Assembly (NCBI GenBank): GCA_026874595.1
Contig: CM049306.1
Coordinates: 18,157,019 to 18,221,018 of the forward strand
DNA length: 64,000 nt
Reading direction: 5' to 3'
DNA from: Sipunculus nudus
Taxonomy: Eukaryota > Annelida > Sipuncula > Golfingiida > Sipunculidae
Made by a program: the position numbers and the translations under genes. The stretch's first letter is position 1, and each line of letters starts with the position of its first letter. Under the pieces are notes generated by a model that was not told where the DNA came from, did no database searches, and saw nothing but the letters and a program-made list of their open reading frames with translations. Shown one piece after another: positions 1 through 10,974 of this stretch.

Positions 1-1415
1 ACCTTTGACCTTGTGACCTCAAAATTGATAGGGTTCTTCCTCTATTGGCAGGTGAACTATACGTACAAGATGAAAGATCTGAGATGAAATGTTTGGCTGA
101 AAATGCATCCACATCTTTTTAAAGATGTGTCCTGTGACCTTGACCTTTGACCTCATGACCCCAAAATCAATTCAGGTCTTGCTTTTCCAATGGGACATAT
201 ACAAGTCAAGTTTGAAATCCATACATCAATAAAAGCAGGAATTATCATCCAGAAACTAATTTTTGGACAGATGGCTCCTGTGACCTTCACCTTTGACCTT
301 TTGACCTCAAAATTGATAGGGGTCTTCCACTCTTAGCAGGTGAACTATATGTGCAAGATGAAAGATCTGAGATGAATTATTTAGCTGAAATTGCATCCAC
401 AACCTTTTTAAAGAGGTTTCCTGTGACCTTGACCTTTGACCTCATGACCCCAAAATCAATTCAGGTCTTGCTTTTCCAATTGGTCAAATACAAGTCAAGT
501 TTGAAATCCATACATCAATAAAAGAAGGAATTATCATCCAGAAACTAATTTTTGGACAGATAGCTCCTGTGACCTTCACCTTTGACCTTGTGACCTCAAA
601 ACTGATAGGGTTCTTCCTCTATTGGCAGATGACTTATATGAGCAAGATGAAAGGTCTGAGATGAAATGTTTGGCTGAACATGCATCCACAGTATATTTTA
701 AAATGCCAGTCCAGTGACCTTGACCTTTGACCTCATGACCCTAGAACCTATAGGGTTCTTACTTTAGTGGTGGGCCATACATAAGTCATTTTTGAAATCC
801 ATATGGCTATCAACACTGGAGATATCATAAGAGGTGTGTGATTTTCACCATATATGGCAAAATTAAAGGTCAAGGCCACTATCATAGGAAAGGTCATGAC
901 CCCAATTTTACATCATCCCATAACCCATACCTATGTATATGCATAATATAAAAGAAATCTGTCCATTAGTTTTTGACTTATAATGCTCACAGTACTGTAA
1001 GGTGGCAATTTTGGGGGTATTGAACGGCATGAAAACAAGTAAAGAATAATAGGTGGCGCCACCAGTTTCTGGAACATGACAACCCTATCCATGATCTTCC
1101 ATCAACTTGATTTTGGGATAAATCCATGCAAGATTTCTTGAGATATTAAAGAATTTGTGTGATTTTTCCCCAAAATTGGACTTATTCAAGGTCAAGGACA
1201 CTCTCCTAGTAAAGGTCATGACCTCATTTTAAATAGGCCTCGTCCTCTTACCCATATCTATACATATACCAAGTTTGGTAAAGTTCTGTGAAATATTTTT
1301 TGGGTTATCACGCCAACAAGATTTATATGCGGCGGCGGCGGCGGTGGCGGCGGCGGCGGCGGCGGGACCGGTTTGAAAACATAGTATCCCCCGACTTTGT
1401 CTGGGGATACAATGA
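1..1415 (+). mobile_element. V-element copy 1 (5'-truncated by window): 288-bp core array, (CGG)n, terminal hairpin
   Basis: About 2.5 tandem units of a ~288-bp core (unit starts near 133 and 423), each with two clusters of TGACCT hexamers. A unique part follows, near-identical to 45050-45755. It contains the palindrome GGTGGCGCCACC near 1053, a CGG tract (1329-1365) and a hairpin with arms GTATCCCC (1384-1391) and GGGGATAC (1403-1410). There is no protein-coding capacity. The hairpin end resembles a rolling-circle transposon 3' end; class assignment is inference. Confidence 0.7.
1384..1410 (+). repeat. Terminal hairpin of V-element copy 1
   Basis: 8-bp perfect stem GTATCCCC/GGGGATAC around an 11-nt loop, directly after the (CGG)n tract and the GGACCGGT motif. 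The same structure recurs at 45720-45746 and, with changed stem bases, at 32283-32312. Confidence 0.75.
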
Positions 1416-1419
1416 ACGG

Positions 1420-2310
1420 GTAATATGCTAGTACAAAAGAAAAAAATCGGTGAACTACCACGTCATTGCTATTTTCGCCTTGTCACAAAAACATAAAAAG
1501 TTGACTTTATATCCTATTGTTATGACAAGTAGCATTTTCATTGACTTGTTAATCACAGGCGGTGTGTTTACATATATACACATGAATGTGTTGAGAGGAC
1601 TATAGGACCGTTTGCCCAGCTACACAGCTGTGATTATTGATTCACATCTGTCATTATTCCCTTTTAAATACCTCTCAGCTGGAGCTCCGCTTAATTGAGC
1701 TGTTGCTAGCCCTGGTAAAATAAACGTTTCATAATTTATTTAAATGTAAATGACCGGTTTTGTTTGATTTGGGGAGAAGGTGTGATGCCTCAAAATAAAA
1801 CACAATATATACACAGGCTGACAGGATTATGCGGAGAAAATTTAAGTGAAGATCGATGTACAGTTTTGCGGTTGACTTTTATTGTAAACCTGTGAATATT
1901 GAATATCACACATATCAGTTATATATATCGCATTTATCAGTTTATAGCTCATCTGTAAATGCTGGTCTGTCAGGGAAAAATGGAAAAGTCTGTCATTCTA
2001 GTTATTAATATATATTTGATTTTCAATATATATTTCATATTTTCTGAATCGCAGGGGGTGCTTAGATGAAATATCCTCCCGTTGCTAAAAATGGTGTATG
2101 TGTGTGTGTGGATGGAGGTGATATAAACCCCCTTACCCCCACCCGTATCGACGCCCCTGCTCGTTGTCTCCCCTCCCATGCGGGGAGACATACATGTAAA
2201 CTGTTTTGTCTGTCATCGTCCGTGAACATGAAAATTTTTTTAACACTCAATATTTTTTTCCCCACAAATTTTAAAATTTGAATTGTGCGTACCAAAATCT
2301 CGGTAGAACT
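1420..2310. other. Non-coding, no recognised feature
   Basis: AT-rich sequence with a short (TG)n run near 2097-2110. Short open frames here are not supported by any family resemblance. It presumably lies in an intron or upstream of gene 1. Confidence 0.5.
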
Positions 2311-2317
2311 GGAAAAC

Positions 2318-2722
2318 TGATAACCTTGACCTTCATCGTGAAGGTCAAGATAAGTCAGAATAGAATTTATTTGTGAATTTTAATTTGGATTGTTTGTACC
2401 AAAATCTGGAAAAAATCGAAAACTGGTGACCTTGACCTTCATCTTTAAGATCAAATCAGCGGAATTATTGTTCATTGTTTTTACGATTTCTTGTGAATAT
2501 TTAAATTTTTGAAGCACTGCATATTCTTTCTTCAGTTTTGATACGTAAGGTGTTTCAACAAGGAGGAAAACTGGTGACCTTAACCTTCACATGCAAGGTC
2601 AAATCAGCCGAAATAAATATATATTATGAACAATATAACTTTTGAACCACTCACTATATTTGTAACGCCTCCAAAATCGTGTTCGAAAATCAGTGACCTT
2701 GACATTTATCTTCAAGGTCAAA
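2318..2722 (+). repeat. Four spaced TGACCTTGACCTTCA inverted-repeat units upstream of gene 1 exon
   Basis: Copies at about 2323, 2427, 2574 and 2694. The first is a perfect 10-bp-stem palindrome, TTGACCTTCA-TCG-TGAAGGTCAA; the others are diverged versions followed by 'aaatcagccgaaat'-like sequence. Each carries inverted AAGGTCA half-sites. The array ends ~170 bp before the first gene 1 exon in the window, inside its intron. Confidence 0.6.
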
Positions 2723-2892
2723 TCGGTCAAAATTGAATTTTTGTGAGCCCCAATTGTTTGAAGTAGTCCATGTTTTCAAATTTGGGAACTCGAAGCCCCA
2801 TAAGGTGGGGGAGATATAAATCGCAAAAACAAACTAATACTAGTTTTACACCTTTGTATTCTGTCAAACAATACGGCATTTTTATATTACAG

Positions 2893-3080
2893 ACCGGAGG
2901 AGTGCCTTTCAACAGAGGAATGTTATTTAACGTTGGATTCCTGGAAATTGTAAAGAGAGAATATTACGACTGTTACCTTCTGCATGACCTGGATGTTTTG
3001 CCGGAGGATGATAGAATCGGCTACACCTGCACTGATCATCCTCGTCATCTGGCGGCAGCTTGCAGTAAATGGGGTTACAG
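2893..3080 (+). CDS. Gene 1 exon with DxD motif (188 nt)
   Basis: The acceptor is ttatattacag before ACCGGAGGAG; the donor is TTACAG before gtattc. The exon encodes TGGVPFNRG to WGY plus two bases of an Arg codon. It contains the Asp-Leu-Asp metal/UDP site and the Cys (YDC) that forms a disulfide in bovine B4GALT1. By hand count about 44 of 62 residues match the equivalent exon of gene 2. Confidence 0.9.
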
Positions 3081-5074
3081 GTATTCACTTAAATTTATTT
3101 TTGAGTCTTAAAGCTTTAAGAATGGATAAATACAAAAACATCTAATAGTAAAAAGCATCAGCTGTATGACATTAGTATTTTTAAAATGTATATTTTGAAT
3201 TTTAATAATTTAAACATACGTCGCAATGAATTTCTATAGTATATACCTATTAAAAAATGACGAGCTTTGTATTGGACTAGATATTTATTCTTTCGTATTA
3301 TCAGACACACAAATCAGACGCGCGTTCTGTTTTTTTTTTATTTAGTTGCGCTATTTAGAAACTCGTGTAAAACAGTCCAAAATATCTCGGGGTCTGTGTG
3401 GTCTCTGCGAAGGCCATGCGTTGATTTGGCGAAGTACCTGTTTCATTTTAAGTCATATTGCATACCAATTAATTTGATCTATTTGTCACTTTGATATGGT
3501 CGGATCGCTGCAGCGTTAGTTTAATTTGACATACAGCGGCTCTGTGTATTAATTGGAGCAAGAGTGGTCTGAGCAGTTCCAATACTGACGTATAAAAGCC
3601 TTTATATTCTAACGGACCACTCCATATCGTGTGACTGTGAGTTAAATATAGTCGCACAGTTTGAAATTAGGCAGTTAATTCGGAAAAAAACTAATCTTGA
3701 AGGGACTGGCGCAGTGTAAGATGTATCAGCAATAGTATACGTATTACTATGTCACAATTATATGCCTTTTTTGTTTATTTTAGACTTGCCTACGCAACAA
3801 TTTTTGGGGGTGTCACTGCATTTTCTCCACGACAGTTCTTACGGGTAAACGGATATTCAAACGGATATTTTGGATGGGGAGCGGAGGACGATGACTTGTA
3901 TCACAGGTAATCTTTCGAACTAAACTTTACTGTGTCTTGTATACGTGGCATGTATTACGTGCATCAATGCATACATATCGATGTTTATCGATGTGCCACG
4001 TTTTTATATTGCATGTCTTTCATCATTATACAAAACTTATCCTGTCCAGGTTCATATATATCTGTGATTTGACGATGTATTGTTGTCTTTGTTTATATAT
4101 ATGTATCACTTTTTTTTATTTCACAAATTGTGTATTTTTGTGTATGTATATGTATCTCACGCGGCCCTGTTGTCTTCATACAGATATCTCGCAGTTTATA
4201 TATATATTTCTATCATAAGAAATCTTTTGTCTCCCTTTTCTTACAGAGTTGTCAACCGCGGATACAAAGTCCTGAGATACCCTATAGCTATCAGTCGGTA
4301 TAAAACGCTGTCCCACAAAGGACAACCAGCAAACAATAGACGGTAAGATTATATAACTGTCTCTATCAGGAAAAAAATCTCACAGCAAAATTAGAAACGT
4401 GAATAGGGATGCAAGGGCAAATAAACAAACTTTATTATTTTTGAAAGTCAGAATGGCACTCGGCAGAGCGCACACTTCGGTGAAGGCAAAACAATGATCC
4501 ATATATGGATCTGCCCGAAATATAATGATGGATCCCCGAGGTCAACGGATGGCTTCATTGTATAAAATAGTAATATTTCACTAAGTAAAATCCTTAGCGG
4601 TGACGTCTTGCTCTTTGGCGTTCGTGTGTGAGATATTGAAGATAGATTATTTCAGATTAACATTTTAGTTATTACAGCCATGCATTTACATAGGACATCT
4701 GCGTGATCTTTGCCTATTTTTACATGTGACGCTATTATTTTTAGTGTATATAATAATTGGATATATTCGGCAAAGATTTTGTTGATTTTTGATTTATAAC
4801 ATTTTTTATTTGTTTCAGGTTCTTTTACTTGAATCGTTGGAAGGAACGGGTTGATAGAGACGGCTTGAACAGCGCCTTGTACACAATGAAAAGCTTCAGT
4901 GAGAAGAAATTATACACTCACATGCTTATGCATCTTGATCCCAAAATTGTGTTGGGTTTCGTTGACGGTCTCATGGACAGGAGGAGAGCACAAAGTCTCA
5001 CCACATACTCAATATTGATGGTAACTCCAACTGACCCAACGCCTCCGAAAAATACGACTGCCGTGAAATCTTGA
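2893..5074 (+). CDS. Gene 1: beta-1,4-galactosyltransferase-family (GT7) enzyme, last four coding exons, 5'-partial
   Basis: Spliced CDS: 2893-3080, 3784-3906, 4247-4342, 4819-5074 (stop TGA). All introns are GT-AG and the reading frame is continuous. The fragment encodes the C-terminal catalytic half of an inverting Golgi glycosyltransferase that adds Gal or GalNAc in beta-1,4 linkage to GlcNAc. Visible family motifs are FNRGMLFNVGF, the metal-binding DxD motif written DLD in HDLDVLPEDDR, FGGVTAFSPRQF, FGWGAEDDD with the predicted catalytic Asp, KTLSH with the metal-ligand His, and DGLNS/LYTH near the end. Ile sits directly before FGG, where bovine B4GALT1 has Tyr289; this suggests GalNAc-transferase activity. 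The tail (TPTDPTPPKNTTAVKS) is Pro/Thr-rich and unlike gene 2. The cytoplasmic tail, membrane anchor and first catalytic exon are not found in 1-2892, so they should lie left of the window. Introns are short (703, 340 and 476 bp). Exon lengths match gene 2, so it is a paralogue. Confidence 0.9.
3784..3906 (+). CDS. Gene 1 exon with sugar-donor site (123 nt)
   Basis: The acceptor is gtttattttag and the donor is CACAG before gtaatc, phase 2 at both ends. It encodes LAYATIFGGV through GWGAEDDDLYH. This is the best conserved exon between the two genes: only four differences in 42 residues by hand count. It contains the donor-specificity Ile and the acidic catalytic motif. Confidence 0.92.
4247..4342 (+). 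CDS. Gene 1 exon with metal-ligand His (96 nt)
   Basis: The acceptor is tttcttacag and the donor is AGACG before gtaaga, phase 2 at both ends. It encodes VVNRGYKVLRYPI to KTLSHKGQPANNR. The His of KTLSH aligns with bovine His347; the residue at the Met344 position is Thr. Confidence 0.9.
4819..5074 (+). CDS. Gene 1 terminal coding exon
   Basis: The acceptor is ttgtttcag. The exon starts by completing an Arg codon and reads FFYLNRWKERVDRDGLNS, then runs to TGA. The DGLNS and LYTH motifs are typical of the C-terminal end of this family. The last ~40 residues are not conserved with gene 2. Confidence 0.9.
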
Positions 5075-5605
5075 TATATATACCAGAATCAAGACACATT
5101 TTTGAGTAGAATTATTTGACAGCAGATATAGGTTAATTCCAACCTCGGTAATTTTGATAGGTTCAGGTATTCCTTCAAAATTGTTTATGGGCTCCACAGT
5201 TAACTAATTGAGAATATTTTAACTCCTAACACTTTCCCTTTTAGACTTGAAACTGTGACAGGATATTATTTTAAATGGTAAACGAAGACCCAGGCTTCAT
5301 TTGCTTTCGTTTTAACGTCTATATGTCCCCAGGGGAGATCTTATCAGAGGGTAGGGGGTTGTTGGCTTTTCGTTCACCAGAAGGTATTGTATACCAGACA
5401 CCGCTAAACTACTGAATAACTGGCGCATATAAAATATGATGACGTCACTGAAGCTTGCCACGAACAGGCAGAAATCAAAGCTAGCGTTTGATGACCATGC
5501 ACAAGCAAAATATCAAATAACAGATTTATGGATTTTTGATAGTAATTTTTGTACTATAGTAACCAGAATAATTGACATTGTATATTTTCTTTTTGAGACA
5601 TGCAA

Positions 5606-5845
5606 GTGTATCCAAAGAGCACCAAAGCAGCAAGCGCACGTCGTGTTAGTTCATTTTTATTCCATGTTCAGGTAGATCTTTTAACTATTATGTTGAATAA
5701 GAATTTAACAAGGTATCGGTTATTTAGGACATCCAGTGTATCCAAAAGCACAATAGCAGCAAGTATACGACGTGTTAGTTCATTATCATTTTATATTCAG
5801 GAAGCTCTTCAAATTATTACGTTGAGTAGAAATTAAGCAAAGAAT
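5606..5845 (+). repeat. Two-copy tandem duplication, ~130-bp period, downstream of gene 1
   Basis: The segments beginning GTGTATCCAAA at 5606 and 5736 share the ordered motifs 'agcaagc/tataCGACGTGTTAGTTCATT', 'ttcagg', 'ttattatgttga/ttacgttga'. It may fall in the 3' UTR of gene 1. Open frames across it are by-products. Confidence 0.6.
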
Positions 5846-6069
5846 AAGTTATAAGACTAAACTGTCAATTAGGGCAGTTCTTTATTTCGACAGTACATGT
5901 GTCATGTATGCAGTATTGGTCTGAGTAAGTGTGTGTATTATCAGTGCTCAAATGGTGCATACATATGTGTTTGTGTGCATGTGTGTGTTATATTGTTGTA
6001 GTTAGTAATTTAGCAATCTTGCAAAAGATCAAAACTCCTTATAATTTTCACACTAAGGAGCATTTTATT

Positions 6070-6094
6070 GAGAGAGAGAGAGAGAGAGAGAGAT
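6070..6094. repeat. (GA)n microsatellite
   Basis: About twelve uninterrupted GA units. Confidence 0.9.
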
Positions 6095-6390
6095 AGAGAA
6101 GGGTTAACTACTCAGTGACCTCGTCACTGCCATTTGCCTGTAACCCCATAGATAACTGCAAATGGCTTTATTCTCTTTAAAATAGATATACGAATCTCAA
6201 TTTATTCAGGTGCCTTCTTTAAGACCGTTACAAAGGATAATCTTTACTTAAGTATTAGTGCGATATGTACAATGTTATATATTAAAGTTTATTGAAATAA
6301 TATGTGAAAAAAAATGTCAGATTTTATTTTGCGGTTGGTCCTGCAATTTGAAATAATTGAATTACTCTGTCATCTATTTAGCTACGTGTG

Positions 6391-6413
6391 AATAAAGTGT
6401 GAATGGAAATAAA
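6391..6413 (+). promoter_or_regulatory. Candidate poly(A) signals for gene 1
   Basis: Two AATAAA hexamers (6391-6396 and 6408-6413) lie about 1.3 kb after the gene 1 stop codon. In AT-rich DNA this is weak evidence. Confidence 0.25.
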
Positions 6414-6419
6414 TGGGTG

Positions 6420-7039
6420 TCGAGTTGTCTCAGATAGGTATTATGATGCATCTATTTTTAATTTTTGATCATGGTCTTTCCTTGAATTAACGCACAACAC
6501 GAAATATATTCCATTGATGGTATTATAATAGCAACTTTTTGCAACAGCCGTTTGTACATTGACCGGTTGTATGATCGAAAAGAAGTCTCATATCTTTGTC
6601 TATAATAAAATTTTATAATTGAATGTCTTTTCTTCATCTCTTGTCTTTAAAGTTCTAGATATATGGTGTGTGACGAAAGTAGGGCAGTATATATCCAACT
6701 GTGGCTTATCCAACAAACATTCCATGGCTTGATGTGGTCATTACTCGTGTGTGTTAGAAATTTGCCACTAAATCGTGTGTGTGGAGAGTTCGGGGTGTAT
6801 TTTAGGTTGTGTAATCGCTTGTCGAGAACAAGGTCCGCAATATCTGATCATACTCTGAAATATGTAATACACTGCTGAATTGATTTCTATTGATTGCTTG
6901 TTAGTTTCATAAGTCCTGTCAACATTTTTTTCCGCGTTCATTCATTTTGATAAAGCTAACGGGCTCACATCGCTTGAAAATCAGCTATATTGGAGAAACT
7001 TTGGAGAACATTGGGCCCAACAGTTGAAATCGATGGTTT
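6420..7039. other. Non-coding, no recognised feature
   Basis: AT-rich, no family resemblance seen on either strand. An open frame at 6663-6878 has no recognisable motif. Confidence 0.5.
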
Positions 7040-9727
7040 TTAGCTCAGCTGACTATAAGTCATCTGAGCTATAGTCGTGGTCCATTGTCCGTCCGTCTGT
7101 CCGTCCGGATGTCCGTCTGTAAGACTGGCACGTTTCGACACCATTGGACCTACGAATCTGAAATTCGCCATACAGTTAGATGTCCCCAAAATCTCCTACC
7201 ATGCCGAAAATTGGGTCAATAGGACTTCGTTCCTTCGAGATATTAAGGAAAAACCTCAATTTTGTATTAGAAATCTATTTTCACACTTCAGGACTGCCTT
7301 ATATCAAAACCACTCATCTGGTTTTCTTCATATTTACCATAAATATTCCTATTAAGTCAGTATTATTTAATTTAAAAAAGTTATGGGCCCAAACATAATG
7401 GACTTTGTAAAAAAAATCAGGAAAGATTTTTGTTCACTTAAGACCAAAAGTGTCAGGGGTAGGGACTTTTTTTCAGTAATACAACTTAAATTGATCAAAA
7501 TTTAATTGTATACCAAAAATTAGATCAAAATCGGTTGAATTTTTTTAAATATTGGCAAAAATATAAAATTCGTACCTTAAATTTTGCCCAAGTTTGACCA
7601 TGGCACGTTTGTTTTTCTGTAAGTACTGTGGAGTTAATTTTCACAGCATGTTTTTGTTAGCAATTTGTCTGTTAACACCAAAATTTTGAAACCAGTTGAT
7701 AAAAAAACTGTAGATTTTATTCAAGTTTTCAAGCACCATGTCACATATTGTTTATTTGAAACCAGTTGATAAAAAACTGTAGATGATATTTAAGTTTTCA
7801 AGCACCATGTCACATATTGTTTACATCAAGGTAGTGGTATGTAGTTTGCTAGAGCTCAGCTCCCCAGCTTCAGCTCTAAGTTCCTTAAATTTGGCATACA
7901 GTTAGATGTCTCCAAAATCCCCTACCATGCCAAGAATTTGATCACTAGGACTTAATTCCTTCGAAATATTAATGAAAAACTTCATTTTTCCATTAAAAAC
8001 CCATTGTTACACTGTAAGACTGCCTAATATCAAAACCACTGATCTGACTTTGATCATATATAATATACATATTTTTCTATACATTCGCTATGCACATGCC
8101 AGAAATGATGTCAGTATTGCGTAATTGTTTTAAGTTATGGGCCCAAACATAATGCACTTTTTAAAAAATCAAGAAATATATTTACTCCCTTAACAAGAGG
8201 ATTGCTGAAGCTAGTGATTTTTTGTCAGGGATGTAACATTATTTAATCAAGATTCAATTGAATACCAAAAATTAGTTCTGAATTTTTCAAATTTTATGAG
8301 TTTTTAGTATAAATATAAAATTAGTACCTTAAATTTTGCCCAACTTTGACCATGGCACGTTTGTTTCCTCAGAAAAATGTTGATATAATTTTCATATCAT
8401 GCATACATAAGGATTTCATCTTTGCAGTTTAGAAAGCTGAAAGAAATTGGCCAAATATTGTAGCTTTTATTAATGTTTTTATGAGACCATGTCAGACCCA
8501 GGCTCAATCCAGCCCCTCTTCAGTCACCTGTATGTTGACCTTGTTGACCTTTCATCAGATTATGCATGCTTGAGCGAAGCATACACTGGGGCAGCCAGGC
8601 AGCTAATGCCCAGCCACAGTTGATCCAGGTGTCCAACCCAACTCATCTAGTAGTTGTTTTGAAAAACAACTATAAACAATAAATTAATAATTTTGTATTG
8701 GTTTTTTATAACAAATTAAATAAAAATTAATAGAAAAGGAATTTGTTAGTTGATGAGTAACAGAAAATTAACTTGCAGTTACTGATGATGTAAGAATCTT
8801 GTATGGATGGATAGAATGTCAATGTCAATGTTTTTACAAAAAACACCATGCAGTCACCTATGGTATTTTTCAGTTAAATTTTAATGATAAAAAAAATAAA
8901 TCATATTATTCATTACTAATCATTAGGGATCATATGAAGGAAATTAATGATAGACAAAGATGCAGTTGATAATATTAATCTAGATTCCTACTATGTCTAG
9001 TGTGTAGATTGATGTGTAAGTAGTCCAAAGTGATTATATTAGATTTATTTTTTTCAATATAAATAAAAGCCATAAAACCAGGTACTTATGATCATTATTT
9101 AAATTAGTGAATTTTGTATATTCTGGATTCTCAACATCATTGTTTGGCTTAAACTGAATAAATACTAGACATGGTGCGAATGCTTTGCAAATGTATTTGA
9201 ATACGAATATGAATATGTACTGCATTAAAAAAATGTTATTGCATAAGAATGGGAATTCAGGTAAAAATGAAAGTATTTGAATACAAGTGCAGATACTTTC
9301 AAAATGTATTCATGAATGCATTCATGAATATATTCTATAATATTATTTCAATAATCATTTCAGTTATATTTATTTAAAAAAAATATATGATTTTCTTATT
9401 TTTTTAAATAAAAATTATATTGGCACAATATTTGTTATTGAATTTTAATAAATAGTTAAACTCTCTTATTATATGTGCTGCTTATAAGTTATATGGCCAA
9501 TCCAAAATCTGTGTGACAATAGCACTCCATTTGTTAATAAAATAAATGAAATCAATGCTCTTCCCTGTCTCCAAAGATACTATCAAAATTATACATAAGC
9601 TAAAAACCAACAACTCATAATAAAGCTTATATTTATTACCACACAAAACAAGCATGTGCCTCTTTCCCAAATCATATTTTTTATCATATATAACAGCTGA
9701 GCGCCGTGACCCATGGGTCCCTTGTTT
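7040..9727 (-). mobile_element. H-element E1, full length, subfamily A1
   Basis: Read on the - strand it starts at 9727 with AACAAGGGACCCATGGGTCAC, then GGCGCTCAGCTG. It runs through a ~1-kb AT-rich left module, a GC-richer ~150-bp segment (8505-8660) and two diverged ~0.68-kb core units. It ends with (GGAC)n-like sequence and the terminal hairpin, finishing CTAA at 7040. There is no transposase; longest frames are short and derive from the GGAC tract. Its interior is closest to the interrupted copy E5. Confidence 0.8.
7689..7828 (-). repeat. 70-bp tandem duplication inside E1
   Basis: The segment beginning AAACCAGTTGATAAAAAA and ending at CACATATTGTTT occurs at 7689 and again at 7759. Other H-elements carry one copy at this place. 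Confidence 0.8.
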
Positions 9728-9789
9728 CACTTAGGGGCACCTCAGAATGTCTACCCACCACAACTTTTACCTTAAATGGATACAGAAAT

Positions 9790-10110
9790 AAACCAAACTA
9801 GCAATTACCCGTGCTACGCACGGTTTTGGGCGAGCATTTAGTTTTGATGTCAAATAGTCTGTCATAGTTGCATGTCTTGGGTGTACAATGTTACTGTCTC
9901 TTTGAATCCGACATTTGGTATAAGTGTTCTGTCTCTGAGTTAACCTTGTGTCGGAGTCTGAATGACCTGGACGAATACTTTCTTGTCCGAATGGTGGAAT
10001 GTCTTCGGACAAACCTGGAGCATATGTATGTCAAAAATCACGGCAAACCGTAGTGTCAAAGGAGACATGTAAATTCACACAATCGCGTTACGCTATTAAT
10101 ATATAGATCA
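9790..10110 (+). repeat. Dispersed repeat with ACCCGTGC/GCACGG hairpin start
   Basis: It begins with CCGTGCTACGCACGG, a 6-bp stem with a 3-nt loop. Its right part (9993-10105) matches 15050-15165: both have 'ggtggaat.tcttcggaca', 'gagcatatgtatgtca.aaatca' and end 'ttacgctatt.atatatagat'. This type of terminus is common among MITE-like repeats in invertebrates (from memory). Confidence 0.5.
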
Positions 10111-10526
10111 ATTATATGCATGGTGTTATGCATAAAACTCTAATTGAAGCCGTGAGGATGACCGGAGAATTTTCGAAGAAGTTGTGTTAAATAAAATGAA
10201 GAAATATGTTAAATAAAATCATTTTTATATGAAAATATATATTATGCTAAACATCGCCATTTAAAGTTGCCCCCCGAGCCCGTGAATCCGCCAGTAAAGG
10301 AACCTGTTATCTTGCATGGTAGTACAGTACACCGCTGAGACATGATCTCGATAATTGCACTGGGTATAACGCACAAAAACTGAGCATTAACATGGTCGGG
10401 CAATCCCGCTGCGCAAACGTTCGTGGTAGCATTATATTATGTGGTACATTTTAAAGCTGTATATATTTTTTAATATCACGCACTCCTTTCTGTTTGAAAG
10501 CTGAGCCAATGTTTTCCAGTGAGACA

Positions 10527-10800
10527 GTCACTGCGTTCAGGCAGTGTGTTAAACCCGGATCCCACTCCGGATCCCGGACCCCAAGAAAAATTTGTAATTC
10601 TTAAACTCTCATGGTAATTTGTCCAGATATTTTAGCATAATCTTATCTAAAGACATATTTTATATCATGTTTGGTTAAAACATAAAAAATAGTCTGTTTT
10701 GCAACAAAATTTGATAAAAAAAAAACACTAACGGACCCTGGCGCACGGACCTCACGGATTACACGGACCCCGTTTTCTCGTTGTTTTACCATTTCTTTAG
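10527..10800 (+). repeat. Left arm of an inverted repeat flanking E2
   Basis: Contains 'actgcgttcaggcagtgtgt', 'taaacccg' and CGGACCCC motifs. The same motif series occurs in reverse orientation at 14455-14720, on the other side of H-element E2. Confidence 0.5.
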
Positions 10801-10974
10801 TACATACATGAATTTCACATCACGTTTAGCCATAACACCCTTGTAATTTATTATTGTGTTTGTATCTGTATTTTTAAATTTCTGTCTCAGTTTTTATTCA
10901 TAATTTTATATTTGCTATTTATTTCATTTGTGTATAGCGTTTTAAAAAGTATATTAATTAAAAACATTTAAAAA

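Noticed and set aside
1-2892. Search for the missing first catalytic exon of gene 1 (MGGRW / VPYRDR / LDYxVY motifs)
   Set aside because: No such sequence on the + strand in this stretch, so the exon must be outside the window.
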